From Fremontodendron californicum (taxonomy: Eukaryota > Streptophyta > Magnoliopsida > Malvales > Malvaceae): 64,000 nucleotides of DNA. The DNA is taken from the NCBI GenBank assembly GCA_030761205.1, contig JAULJL010000010.1, forward strand, positions 2,919,001 to 2,983,000. Reading direction: 5' to 3'. The translations under genes were made by a program, and so were the position numbers. Position 1 is the first letter of the stretch, and each line of letters opens with the position of its first letter. Below, in pieces: positions 1 through 11,704 of this stretch. Below the pieces are notes generated by a model. It searched no databases, was not told where the DNA came from, and saw only the letters and a list, made by a program, of their open reading frames with translations.

Positions 1-166
1 GTAGCTCAACCTTTGAATATGCATCTTAAGCTGCATAAAATTAAACAAAAACTTTTATCTTCCATAAATTTAAGTCTAAATTCTAATACTAATTAAACTT
101 CTAAGTTCTAATCTGCAGATACTAGTACGAAGGAGGACAGCTAGGTAGCAAGCAAAATCCATAAAC

Positions 167-1016
167 ATGTGCTCCATATTAAATACAATGAATCAACTAA
201 AACTCCACCTTGACAACTCTCAATCCCCGACTTTATCAAGTGAGGTGAGTTATCTTCAACTTACAATTAAAACAATGAAAATCGCATTCCTTTTTTTTAT
301 TATTGTAATCACCAAATGTTACTATAACTTGATGATCATACAGGATGATCTAGTTGAATGGTGTTACGCCCTTAATTTCTTTGCACGTATGGTGGCTTAT
401 ATTGCAATTTTAGGTGAGTACTTACCAGAAAAAAAAAGAGAGAAAAATCTCTACTTTTCATGGATTAAAAAAATAACCCAAAATTGTTTCTCCAATTTTA
501 GCTATTCATATTTGGATATGCTTAAATGTTTCTGGCTTTCTGCAGCTGTGATGGTGTTAATAATTTTGATGATTCTTAAGTATGTGACGGACTTTAATGA
601 TGAGAGTGGAGATCAGGAGGATGTAAGGGCAGCAACTGAGTCAGAGACTAACCCTTTGTGCTCGGAAAAGGGAATACCGATAACATATGGAACATGTGAA
701 GAAGATGAAGAAACAGGAAGTTGCAGTAGTGGTGAGGATTTATATGATGGAAGGATTTGTGTAATTTGTTATGATGAGCAAAGGAATTGTTTCTTTGTTC
801 CTTGTGGCCATTGTGCTACTTGCTATGACTGTGCTCAAAGGTACCTGTTAAAACAAGTAAAAAAAAAAAAAAATTCCCCTTTTTCATTAGTAAATGATGG
901 CTTTAGAAATCTAATTTTGGGATCTATGTTTTTGCAGGATTTATGATGGGGAAAATAAGGTTTGCCCTGTGTGCAGAAGAGTCATTGGCAAAGTCAGAAA
1001 ACTTTTTGCTCCATAA
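167..1016 (+). CDS. Small membrane-anchored RING-HC finger protein (putative E3 ubiquitin ligase)
   Basis: Spliced model with four exons: 167-244, 344-413, 546-840 and 938-1016, all with GT-AG borders and consistent phases, giving 173 residues. A hydrophobic helix spans about residues 43-64, followed by an acidic linker and a C-terminal C3HC4 RING with metal ligands C121, C124, C136, H138, C142, C145, C157 and C160. Unspliced reading loses the last CPxC pair, so splicing of the third intron is needed for a complete RING. RING-HC proteins of this layout transfer ubiquitin from an E2 to substrates, here probably at a membrane; the substrate is unknown. It resembles plant C-terminal-RING membrane proteins, but I cannot assign a subfamily. 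The first exon is short and lies near the window edge, so a longer N-terminus from upstream exons is possible. The acceptor at 545 was chosen because one at 501 leads quickly to a stop. Confidence 0.7.
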
Positions 1017-1149
1017 CACCATTAGTTCTTGCTTCTCTTTTTTTCTTTTTCTTTTTCCTGTGAGATAATTTATTTTCACTGAGAAGAATTTTTTTCAATG
1101 TAAGTGTTCAGATTCCTGGTGATTGACTGCATCCTTGGCAATGTAAAAA

Positions 1150-1334
1150 GGGTTTTGCTAACGAGTGCCCTTAGGACACTTGTTAAGGTTAGTTAATATA
1201 TTATTTATAGTAATAATATTGTATTAAATACAAAAGTTGACAACTTTATTCATCATTTCCGATGCATTGGATGGAGATATTACTACATATAGTAATCTTA
1301 ACAAGTGCCATAAGGGCATTTGTTAGCAAAACCC
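1150..1334. mobile_element. Mutator-type MITE, 185 bp, with 9-bp target-site duplication
   Basis: Inverted ends of about 42 bp start with GGGTTTTGCTAAC on the left and match the reverse complement of the right end with few differences. The element is flanked by perfect direct repeats ATGTAAAAA at 1141-1149 and 1335-1343. A 9-bp duplication with long inverted ends is the signature of Mutator superfamily elements. It has no coding capacity, so it was mobilised in trans. It lies just downstream of the RING gene and could fall in its 3' flank. Confidence 0.85.
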
Positions 1335-1343
1335 ATGTAAAAA

Positions 1344-2027
1344 TGCATGGATCAAGTTTAAGAAACTTCATTTTTTTAACCTCAAGGAATTACCCAGCAA
1401 TCATTTCAGCTTGATAGCTCCCATAGCTGCAGCTAATTGAGATCTTGAGGCCCAACTATTCTACAATTCATGGACCAGCTAGGCTTGTTGATGTCATTTA
1501 TGGGCATAACAATGCCAAGGATTTTTGGTTCTAAAATGAGCATTAAACCGTGTCTTAGTTTCCTTGGCTCTAACTTTTTGCAATGTTAGATATTTTAGAA
1601 TTGAGTCTTCCAAGACATTGCTCTCAATTAATTGGCAAGGGATGAAACAGAAAGGGCTTTTTAAAAAAAATAATAATTATTATTATAACTCTTATTAATT
1701 ATCTCAATAAATAGGAATGAGATACAGATAATTTTCCTTTTCATGGCTGCCTGGTAGCCCCACGAAATGGACCATTAATGCCAAGGGAAATGGTACCACA
1801 TAATAAAGATGTTGCAAGCTTCTCCATTGTTTCAAAACGATACAGCGATTGGTTATAACGGCGGCTAAATCCGAAAACAAGTGACGGGTCCTGATTTGGT
1901 TTGACCCTTTTTTTTAAGATGCGTGTTGCCACAGAAACTCACAAGCTACTAAGCCTCGACTAGGAATGATAGGGACAAGCACCAAGGGTGGTCACCACTC
2001 GCCAGTCATTGGCATCGTTTTTGGTAA
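1344..2027. other. Intergenic, no gene recognised
   Basis: AT-rich sequence. A 63-codon open frame on the minus strand (1741-1932) sits in a locally GC-richer patch, but it matches no family I recognise and has no supporting splice or promoter signal. Nothing else stands out. Confidence 0.5.
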
Positions 2028-2570
2028 AGTTATCTAAGGATTGATTATTCGTCCAAACTCAAAGATTTGTTTATATTCGAGAGGGTTTAGATAAAAAAAT
2101 TAAACTCAAAAATAGATTTGGATAAAAAAAAAAGACCCATTTAAAAAATGAGCCAAGTCTTGATTTCAACATTTAAATTCCAAGCCTGAGCTTCGCCCAA
2201 CCTGTTTTCTAATTAAATAATTTTTTATATATATATATATATTAAGTTATTTATCTCATATAAAAGTTAAATATATATAATATTATAATGTAAACATTAA
2301 AAAATATATTAAATTTTTCATGTTTAAAAACTTAATAAAATAAATATATATAAAATTATTAAAAATTAAATAAAAAATAATATATTTTTTTAAAAATAAT
2401 ATAAAAAATAATATAAGTGGGTCTAAACGGGTTTGAACTATTTATTTATAAATATGTACGAGTTTGAACAAAATTTATGACCTATATTTCGGACCGAACC
2501 TAACTTAAATGAGCATATATAATGTTAATATCGTACATAGACCAAATCCGACCATAAACACCTCTAGTTG
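2028..2570. mobile_element. Decayed hAT-like non-autonomous element
   Basis: This is a diverged relative of the element at 53248-53801. It shares the order of blocks: a start with ATTCG/TCCAAACTC, a stretch like GACCCATTTAAAAAATGAG, a TA-rich core, GGGTCTAAACGGGTTTGAACTAT, and the terminal AAACACCTCTA ending near 2569. No clean target-site duplication is visible. Left boundary is approximate. Confidence 0.55.
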
Positions 2571-5500
2571 ATCATAGGCCCACGCCCTCGTCTCTTTCCT
2601 TTTGCACTTTTTTTCTCTTTATACAAAACTAAAGCTGCATTTGCAATTAAGTTATGGATTCAATACGAATATCATATATGGATACGTATGTATTATAGGT
2701 ATGTTTATTAATTTTTTTATTTTTTTTTTAATGTTTGGAGAATCATATTCATATCAAAATATATATCGAATACATGTATTGAATACAAATATTTTTTTAA
2801 AATGAAAATTAGAATTCGGAATTGCAGTGAAAAGGAAAGGCTTAATCATTTCCAAATATTGCATTTCTTCAATCTTTTACCGGGAAAGTTTTAAAATTGT
2901 TAGTGAGTGATGATTCATGTGTACTAGTCGGGTGATCCGACTAAATCGATCGAAATTGATTTTAATCGGTTCATTCAGTTTGGTTTAATCGATTTTAGTG
3001 AAATTCAATCAGGCAAATCGATTTAAATAGCTTTATTCGGTCAATTTGTAATTTTTTTTTAATCGAACTGACCGAATAAACGAATACCTAATTTAAAAAT
3101 AAATAAATTATATTTTTATTTATATTAACTATACCCAATTCAATTATTGTACTCAACACATAACTATTTTACCTAATTTCATAAACCCAATTTCATAAGC
3201 TCAAACCGACATAAATAGAGCTACTTGTCCGGCTCGATAGGTCCGATCCGATTTTGTAAATCGAGCCGATGTGATCTGGATTATTATTTAATTAATAAAA
3301 ATATTTTTATTAAATTTAATTAAGAAAATATAAAATATAAAAATAAAAATAACTTTTTTAAATACTTTAGTGTATTTCAAATAATAAAACAGACTTTCGA
3401 ACTCAAAAATCGAAATTACATAAACAAATATTTTTTTCGACTTTGATCCAACCGATCTATGAACACTTATATTTTTATCCAAATGATAAAAAATATCTAT
3501 CATACTTATGACTTATTTCTTGCTTGTTTTGTTGGTTTTCTCTTTTGATTATTTGGGGGACGGAAGGGAAGAGAGACGTGGGTGACACTCACATATAGGC
3601 TACCAACTACCAAGCCAAGATAAAGCAATGTTTATCATGCATGTGATAATCCAATTACGATAATAAATTTTGGCATGTGATTTCATTTCTATTAATTTCC
3701 AAAAGATATATCATTATTTTATTCCATAGTTGGCCAATGGACTGTAAACAATTACTGGCTTTGCAGCACAAATTGTCTAAAAAGTACAGTATGAAGACCC
3801 TTTTTTGTTGGAATCTTTCAGACTTTCGGTATATATCGACATTTATATGTACCACCAATAACCATGTCGACATTTTGGAAAACCCAAAAACTCAAAAAGA
3901 CTTTGGTCATCTTATGAATCCAAATCAGCCAATCTTTCTTTGATGTTTCAGCAATTTTATGTCACGACTTTGAAACGATGACCGAGGCAGCTAAACTCCT
4001 TCCGGAAAATGACGAGCCTTGGGACTTCTAATCGCTCAACTAACAATCTTTTATCCTTCCATAACCCTAATAAATAAAAAATTAGATATAACGTCAAATC
4101 ACTTAAAATCGATTTTTTTTCAATTTATTAAATTATCAATTTTTTATATGCATATGAATAAGTTTTCAATTTTCGATTAAATCAATTGATTCGATTTTTT
4201 CAACATTGTAGTATTCAACTTCTTCGTTGATAGAAAATTTATTATGCAAATCTTTTTTATCACACCAATTATAAAAACTCAATTAATTAAGATAATACGT
4301 TAGAGAAATTATTTCACCTATTGCTAGTGAAAATTTTAAATTTCGCAGGGTTAATAAAATAATATATCTCTCTCAAAGTATATTACAAATAAAAAAATTA
4401 ATTAAAAAAATAAGTGAAACAATTTTAATTTCGTAATTTCATTTATGAAATTAAAAAATTTCATAGACAATGTATAAAAACGAATTTAATATGATTAAAA
4501 TTTATTGTATGATACTACTATGAATTTTAATATAACGTGTTGTATTTTGATTCGTTAAGTTTACAATTGACGAGTTAGGATATGTAACAATTTGTTTGAT
4601 GTATTGCTCCTTGATCAATTTTCACACTGATGATTGCTTGAGGGAGCTTTCCTTATCTTTCAGTTCATCTCAACAGATATGACAAGTGGATCCTTGAAAA
4701 TGAACAAGAAATTAATGAAGAACAGACAAACATGAAAACATCCTACCTGAACTAATTTATTTGTATAATCATTCATCATTTGAATATGAAGACATTTAAT
4801 TGATATTTCATTCCAAGATTTGTCATTTTCTTTTTGTTATGCTCAATATTTATTTGGGTAAAAAGATTAAAATCAGTTTGGACGCCAAACAAGCGAGGTC
4901 CATTAATGAAAAGAAAACAACTTTAATTTTTGTCAATTAAATAAAATTTTATATATAAAAAGTGTGAGGTAAGAGTACTGATTTTACTAAATCATATATC
5001 ATATTTTTCATTCTTCAAGAGCTTTTATTTTCTAGAGCTTTTTTTCTTCTTTTTTCTTGAATATTCATTGGCTTTCAAAATCTAAATTTAAGTGTCCTTT
5101 GATTGTTTGCTACTCTTTGATAGATTTTTTTGACTCTCAACTCAGTTCTTTCTTCTCTTACAACAAAAAAAAAATCCCTCAACACTTTTCATTAGTATAC
5201 ATTTTTTTTACCATGACCTCTTTAAATTTCATTTATATAGTTAAAAAGTTTCAATTTATAACTATATAGATTTCAATATTTCATATATACATAAATTTGA
5301 TTTATTAGTAGGTGCATATATTCTTTTATTGAATGAATCCAAATCTCCCTTCTCCTCTTAAACAAATAGTAATAGTTGATTGAGATTTAAATAACTATAA
5401 GATTACAGATATAATAATTATAATATAAAATTTTATATTTGTCAATGTGTATTCGTAATACAAAAATAAAATCTACCAATTTTAGTATTTATAGAATAAA

Positions 5501-6297
5501 ATAAAAAAGGAAATGGCCAGAGCAAAGAGCGTGTCATTCACGTCCAAGCATTGCGTTTTTTCTTTTCTTTTTCATGCGTTACTATAAAAGGTCGGTAGCC
5601 CGAGAATGTTGAAAACTGAAATTAAAATACGTTGCCAATAAGCATCACAAAAACTCGTGCAACCACAAGCCATCCACGGCCAAAACGTAAGCTTGCCCGT
5701 CGTCGCCACACACTTGGCAACATTTTGACTCGTCTTTCGTCGCGCTTTCCTCTTTCCCCCGTCGCCCTTTACAAGCCTTCATCCCTTTATAATTAGTGCC
5801 ACGTCGTTTTGCCACATTTGAATTTTTCTAGCATTAGATAAGATTGGAAAATTCGGAAATTTTCTCTTTTTCTTTTTTTCTTTTTTCAGAATTTCTCTTT
5901 CTTCTTTATACTCAAATCTTTATAGTAGGGTCCATAGGGACATAACTGGCTGGCAATGTAATAAAGTTGGGTTAGATTCCTTTTAATGCAAAGTTAATTT
6001 TAAATATAATATAAAAATATAATACGAGTATAATATTTAATAAATAAACTATGATATATTTAAATATGGTTAAAGTTATTAATAAAATATATTTATATAT
6101 CGTATTCGTATTTAAAATTTTAATATATTTAATAATTTATATTTACATAATTGATATAAAAACATAAAACATGATATGTATGTATGGATATCAAATCTAC
6201 TTCTTAATTTATTTTGATAAATTTATTAATAGCAATCATTATTTAGTACATTAAGTTGTATATATTTTTTTATAGAAAAAATGGTAAAAAATTTTAA
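2571..6297. other. Long AT-rich intergenic region with decayed repeats
   Basis: No gene recognised. From about 2930 to 3260 and on to 3480 the sequence is rich in motifs such as AATCGGTT and TCCGGCTCG, typical of decayed non-autonomous elements of the same broad class as 2028-2570. Overlapping open frames at 3655-3943 look non-coding. A GC-richer patch at about 5510-5830 contains no long frame and may be the relic of a promoter or 5' UTR. Confidence 0.45.
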
Positions 6298-7062
6298 AGT
6301 AAAATTTATCTTATGTTGTGTTTATTTAATTACTATATTAATTTATCAATTTATTAAAAATATAATATAATGAGATACACGACAATCCTTTAAATCATTT
6401 TATATTAGAATTTTAGTTAATTATCCCAACAACAAAAAAAGAGAGACAATCCTTTAAACCAATTTATGAAATTTTAAAGTTTCACCAATTATGCTTAAAA
6501 TAATAATTCAATTAGTAATACTATTATTTCATTTGATTTTGGTTGTTATGTAATGGGAATATCATTTGATATGAAATGAAATTGACTAACTATGTTTTTA
6601 TCTTGACAATTTTGAAAATGAATTTGGACTTATCCAAATAAAAATAGTATATCTCATTGGAACAAACAAAAGTCCAAATAAAAAGTTTTGTTTGAAAGTA
6701 AAATATTATCTTATTTATGTTTATTTAATTATTATATTAATTTATCAATTTATTAAAAACATAATATAATGAGATAAACGACAACCCTTTAAATCATTTT
6801 CTATTGGAATTTTAAAGTTTTCACCAATTATGCTTAAAATAATAATTCAAATAATAATACTATTATTATTACATTTGATTTTCGTTGTTATAAAATGGGA
6901 ATATCATTTTATATGAAATGAAATTGACTAATTATGTTTTTATCTTGACAATTTTAGCAACATTTGACAATTTTGAAAAAGAATTTGAACTTATCCAAAT
7001 AAAAATAGTATTCCTTGATATCTCATTGGAACAAACAAAAGTCCAAATAAAAAGTTTTTGTT
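6298..7062. repeat. Direct tandem duplication, two copies of about 0.37-0.40 kb
   Basis: Copy 1 is about 6298-6692 and copy 2 about 6697-7062. Both run through the same landmarks: TTATTTAATTA, ATAATATAATGAGATA, CCTTTAAATCATTTT, CACCAATTATGCTTAAAATAA, TGGGAATATCATTT, GAAATTGACTAA, TTATCTTGACAATTT and GGAACAAACAAAAGTCC. Copy 1 has an extra internal segment around 6420-6460 and copy 2 one around 6957-6972. No coding capacity seen. Confidence 0.85.
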
Positions 7063-8305
7063 ATAATACCATTATTAGCATAAATATCACGGATCCGACT
7101 CACTTTCATTATTTTTTCAATCAATTATTTTTTAATACATATTAATCATCATTCACAAGTGAAATTTTCACAATTAATGAGTGAACCCTACATATGTTAA
7201 TAGTAAAAATGAATGTATTGAAAAGTAATTGACTGGATCTTAACCCAAATATCACCACCTATTTGTACATAAAATTATTCACATTTTATATATAACAAAA
7301 AGAACTAATTTATCTAGATTTTGTGCTTTTTTTTTTCTTTTTCCAAATCTCCATTTATGATATTGCTAAAATGTTTTTATGAATTTTTTTTTATCATTTT
7401 TAACATAATAGGTATAATTTCATAAAACTAGTAATAACAATAAATACAATATTTTTATTTGTTTACTCCAAAAACAATTAGAGCAGAAAAATATTCTTCA
7501 TTCATAAATAAAAAAAAAAAGGGTACAAGCACATTTTTCTGGTCTTTAAAATACTAAATATTCCAATTCCTTACTCATCCATCGAAAAAATGCACGAATT
7601 CCATTAATAGATTGAGTTCGATTTTGATATACTGACAATGAATTTTTTTAATTTTACAAGAACAATTAAGAAATTATCATATTTTCTATTTATTTTTAAA
7701 TTATTTTTTAAAATATACTTAAAAGTATGTGTTATCATGTTACTCCAATTGTAAAATCTAAAATGGGTTTAATTAATGGGTGTCTATAGACATCACACCA
7801 TCAATTAAGAGTTATTTATTGATTATTTTAAGAACTTTTTTGTTGTTGCATTAATACATTATTTTTATTGAATTCAATAAAAATAATATATTAATTATAT
7901 TTTTTTTATAAAAGAAAAATATTAATCAGTATCTTATTTAGGATCTACTTAACGGATGTCTTACTTTAATTAATGTCATTAAACACTAATTAACATTTCA
8001 CAGACACCAATTAATCGGATCTTTTCTCTTAGAAATATGTTAACTAATATTTAATGATACTGGTTATAATGATATTTAAGAAAAAAATACAATTAACGAA
8101 TTATTATTTTTGAATTAAATATAAATAATACATTAAATATAAATTTTTTTCTTTAAAATTATAATTAAATAATTCATAACATGTGTCTATGGACTAACCA
8201 GATCCTTTCTAATACTCTTCCTTTGCCTCTAACTTTGCAAAAAAAGTTCCCACATGCCATCGCATCATCACGTGGCAAAATTCTCAAAAATCCCGAAATG
8301 AGGAG
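7063..8305. other. AT-rich upstream region of the NRAMP gene
   Basis: No gene recognised. Between about 7760 and 8205 there are diverged short blocks, such as GGGTGTCTATAGACATCA, AGACACCAATTAATCGGATC and TGTCTATGGACTAACCAGATC. They suggest decayed inverted-repeat elements; similar blocks appear near 52490-52680. Confidence 0.4.
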
Positions 8306-8307
8306 CA

Positions 8308-8317
8308 CTATAAAAAA
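8308..8317 (+). promoter_or_regulatory. Probable TATA box of the NRAMP gene
   Basis: CTATAAAAAA lies about 170 bp upstream of the chosen start codon, predicting a transcript start near 8340 and a 5' UTR of about 140 nt. That UTR carries a short direct repeat of GAGAGTGGGAAGGAC at about 8330 and 8363. Assignment is by position and sequence only. Confidence 0.5.
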
Positions 8318-8481
8318 AGAATGGAAATGAGAGTGGGAAGGACCGAAGGAACATTGAACTAGAGAGTGGGAAGGACTGGTAATTTTCCTTTCTTTTTCCT
8401 TTTTTTCAACCCAAGCTTCCTTTCCTTCTTTTGGTTGCTAAAACCAAAAGCAATCCTCCTTGGACGCTACCACACCCGAAC

Positions 8482-10925
8482 ATGCCATCGGAAGACAGCC
8501 AGGTTCCGTTACTATCCGACCAGGACACGGACCAGGATGTCGCGTACGAGTCCGGTGAAAAAGTCCACATCGTCGGAATCAATGAACCGGACGAGGAAGG
8601 CTCACTGGGTGTCCCGCCTTTTTCCTGGAAAAAGCTATGGCTTTTTACCGGACCCGGTTTTTTAATGTCAATAGCGTTTCTGGATCCTGGGAATTTAGAA
8701 GGGGATCTTCAAGCCGGAGCTATAGCCGGTTACTCTTTGCTGTGGCTGTTGATGTGGGCTACGGCTATGGGGTTGTTGGTTCAGCTTTTGTCGGCTAGGC
8801 TTGGTGTGGCGACGGGGAGACACTTGGCTGAGCTGTGTAGAGAAGAGTATCCGACTTGGGCTAGGATGGTTTTGTGGGTAATGGCAGAGTTGGCTTTGAT
8901 TGGAGCTGATATACAGGAAGTTATTGGAAGTGCTATTGCTATTAAGATTTTGAGTAACGGTGCTTTGCCTTTGTGGGCTGGTGTTGTTATTACAGCTTGT
9001 GATTGGTCAGTGTTGATTTTGATGAATTATTTTCTTATTTCATTTTATTTACTAATATTTTTGTTTGATTTTGTTTGCACTAAAGTTTTTTTTTTGATGA
9101 TATATGATCTCTGAATTTTCAAGATTTTTGGTTTGGAGCCAAGTCTTTTTTTCCCCTTAAAATATTAAAGAAGCTAGTACTAATTAACCATTAGTCAAAG
9201 CCGTAGCCTGTGGGTTTTGCATGTTTATTTCACTCGGATACTTCCGAGTTATTTTGGTCTTTTTTTTTTTTTTTTTTTTTAACTTAGTTTGGTGGCCTGG
9301 ATATCAAATTTCAAGCTTTTATAGTTAATAAAAAACTAAATTTATCTGAGCAAATGGTTAAAGTAAGACTTTTTAATGTTATAGTTTTGTCAAATCCTAT
9401 TTAAGTTCAATTATTTTCTTACATTTTCGAAGTATTTCGCCAGAGCATCATAAAAACTTGGTTCAGTATGCTCACTTTCCTTTCTTTGCCGTGTTACAGT
9501 TTTATCTTCTTGTTTCTTGAAAACTATGGAGTGAGGAAGCTGGAAGCATTTTTTGCAGTCCTTATTTTAACTATGGCAGTCACATTTGCTTGGATGTTTG
9601 GTGAAACAAAACCCAGTGGCACCGAACTTCTTCTTGGTGAGGAACTCCCCTCCATTGTTGGCTGTTGCGATTTCTTTTGGTTACCTTTCTTTTCCTTTAT
9701 CCTCTCAACTCTATATGTTAATAAATTTCATACTGTATTGCAGTTGACTGATCAACAAATGGTTTGGTATTTCGCAGGTGTTTTGATTCCAAAACTCAGC
9801 TCCAAAACCATCAAGCAGGCTGTGGGAGTTGTGGGCTGCATTATTATGCCTCACAACGTATTCTTGCACTCTGCTCTTGTGCAATCACGAGAAATCGATC
9901 ACAGCAAGAAAGGCCGGGTGCAAGAAGCTCTCAATTATTACTCAATAGAGTCCGCTGCCGCTCTTATAATTTCCTTTATAATCAATCTGTTTGTTACAAC
10001 TGTCTTTGCCAAGGCATTTTATGGCACAGAAATAGCCAGTAGTATTGGACTTGTGAATGCAGGGCAGTATCTTCAAGAAAAATATGGAGGTGGTTTATTC
10101 CCCATTTTATATATATGGGCTATTGGGTTATTAGCAGCTGGACAAAGTAGCACTATTACTGGCACTTACGCTGGGCAGTTTATCATGGGAGGTTTCCTGA
10201 ACTTGAGGTTGAAAAAATGGCTAAGAGCATTAATCACAAGGAGTTTTGCAATTATTCCTACTATTATAGTTGCTCTTGTTTTTGATACTTCTGAAGCAGC
10301 CCTAGATGTCTTAAATGAATGGCTTAATGTGCTTCAGTCAATTCAGATCCCTTTTGCTCTTATCCCACTTCTTTGTCTGGTATCCAAGGAGCAAATCATG
10401 GGTACCTTCAAAATTGGCCCTGTGCTCAAGGTATGCTGCTAATTCCCATGTTTTCTGCCTTGCTGATATATTAACTTGTCTTGCCTACCAGAGTTCTAGT
10501 GTACTTCACTAGCTGGTGCCTAGAATTCATTAAGAAGAATGGCGTTCTATTTTGCAGTGATAGTTTGATTTGAATGCATTTGTACAAGTGCTGCCATAAG
10601 CGATTTTGCCTGTGTACTTGCATTGACTGTGGCGTGAGTTATACTATTCTATTGGTGAACTTTGATCAGTGGCTGTCTTTCTGATCTAAAGGTCATGATC
10701 AGCTCTTATTTCCGAACAGCTCATTGCTTTTTTAATTGTAAAATGTGAAATCAGTTCACTGGTGTGGCGACATGATAGTAGTTAGAACTTCCTACATTCT
10801 TTTTTAGCAGGGAACAAGTACAAGTTTTGTTGTCTAAAAAGAAACATCCTCTTGAGAGTTCTAGATTCAGTACATTTTCCACTCATTTAAACTGTTATAC
10901 TGTGCTCCTTGATGTTATATATGCA

Positions 10926-10956
<31 letters not shown>

Positions 10957-11704
10957 CTTGTTTTCTATATTTAGTCATGAACCAGGTGCCTGTGCTCTTT
11001 CATTATGCCAACTATAAATTTATGCTACCATACTTTTGGTGATCAAGATCTTCATCCTTGCGTCAATTTACCAATATCTTCCCTATTTCTTTTTCTTTTT
11101 TTGGCTGGTTCATTTTCCCTATTCTCGAGCTTCCCATGAGTTCATGTCTAAGATTTGGAAGAGTTTTGGTTCTTTGACTCTTCTGCCTTCCTAGAGGAAT
11201 TAGGATAACATAGGAAAGGAAATTCAATGAAATGATTGCCATATCAACATTGAAGCTATGTGGATTAGTGGGTTTTTTAACTTCTTTGGTGTAGGGATTC
11301 TTATTATTGCTTATTTACTTGCCTTTACTGCATGTAGATCTTATTCAATAAAGAATTTGCCTCACTTCTTTTAAGAAGGAAAATGATGCTCAACTTTTGG
11401 CTTCCATCTTATTATATTATGCTGCTGTTTTTGTTTATGCAGTTACATTTTCCTTCTTAAAACTTTTCCCCTCACTCCTTTGCAGACAATCGCATGGCTT
11501 GTGGCTGTGCTGGTGATAGTGATCAATGGGTATCTTTTACTCGACTTCTTCTCCTCCGAAGTCGCTGGTGTAATCTTCACAAGCATAGTGTTTGCATTTA
11601 CCGGCTCATATCTTGCATTTATAATCTACCTTGTTTCTCGGGGTTTTACTTTATCCGCTTGGCGCTGTTTGTTACCCTCTAAACGGACACAGGGAATTGA
11701 GTAA
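8482..11704 (+). CDS. NRAMP3: NRAMP family divalent metal transporter, NRAMP3/4-like
   Basis: Four exons, 8482-9005, 9500-9636, 9778-10430 and 11486-11704, give 510 residues, the normal family length. The N-terminal tail carries an acidic dileucine-type motif (VPLL at residues 8-11) like that used for vacuolar targeting of Arabidopsis NRAMP3 and NRAMP4. Transmembrane segment 1 has the DPGN metal-binding motif (68-71) and segment 6 has MPHN (244-247), both intact. The remaining hydrophobic segments follow the family pattern, including the conserved GQSSTITGTYAGQ region. By family knowledge it exports iron and manganese from the vacuole by proton co-transport. The start at 8482 is preferred to the in-frame ATG at 8431 because the resulting N-terminus matches the family. 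Intron 3 is about 1 kb and holds a TA microsatellite. Very likely a functional gene. Confidence 0.92.
10936..10956. repeat. TA dinucleotide microsatellite in NRAMP intron 3
   Basis: About ten uninterrupted TA units following a short GTGTG stretch, inside the last intron. Likely length-polymorphic. Confidence 0.8.

Noticed and set aside
1741..1932. 63-codon minus-strand frame in a GC-richer patch
   Set aside because: The sequence looked protein-like, but I recognise no family, and there is no flanking exon or promoter evidence.
3655..3943. Overlapping open frames on both strands
   Set aside because: Composition and lack of motifs suggest chance frames in AT-rich DNA.
8366..8665. 99-codon plus frame overlapping the NRAMP start
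   Set aside because: Out-of-frame shadow of NRAMP exon 1, which has strong family similarity.
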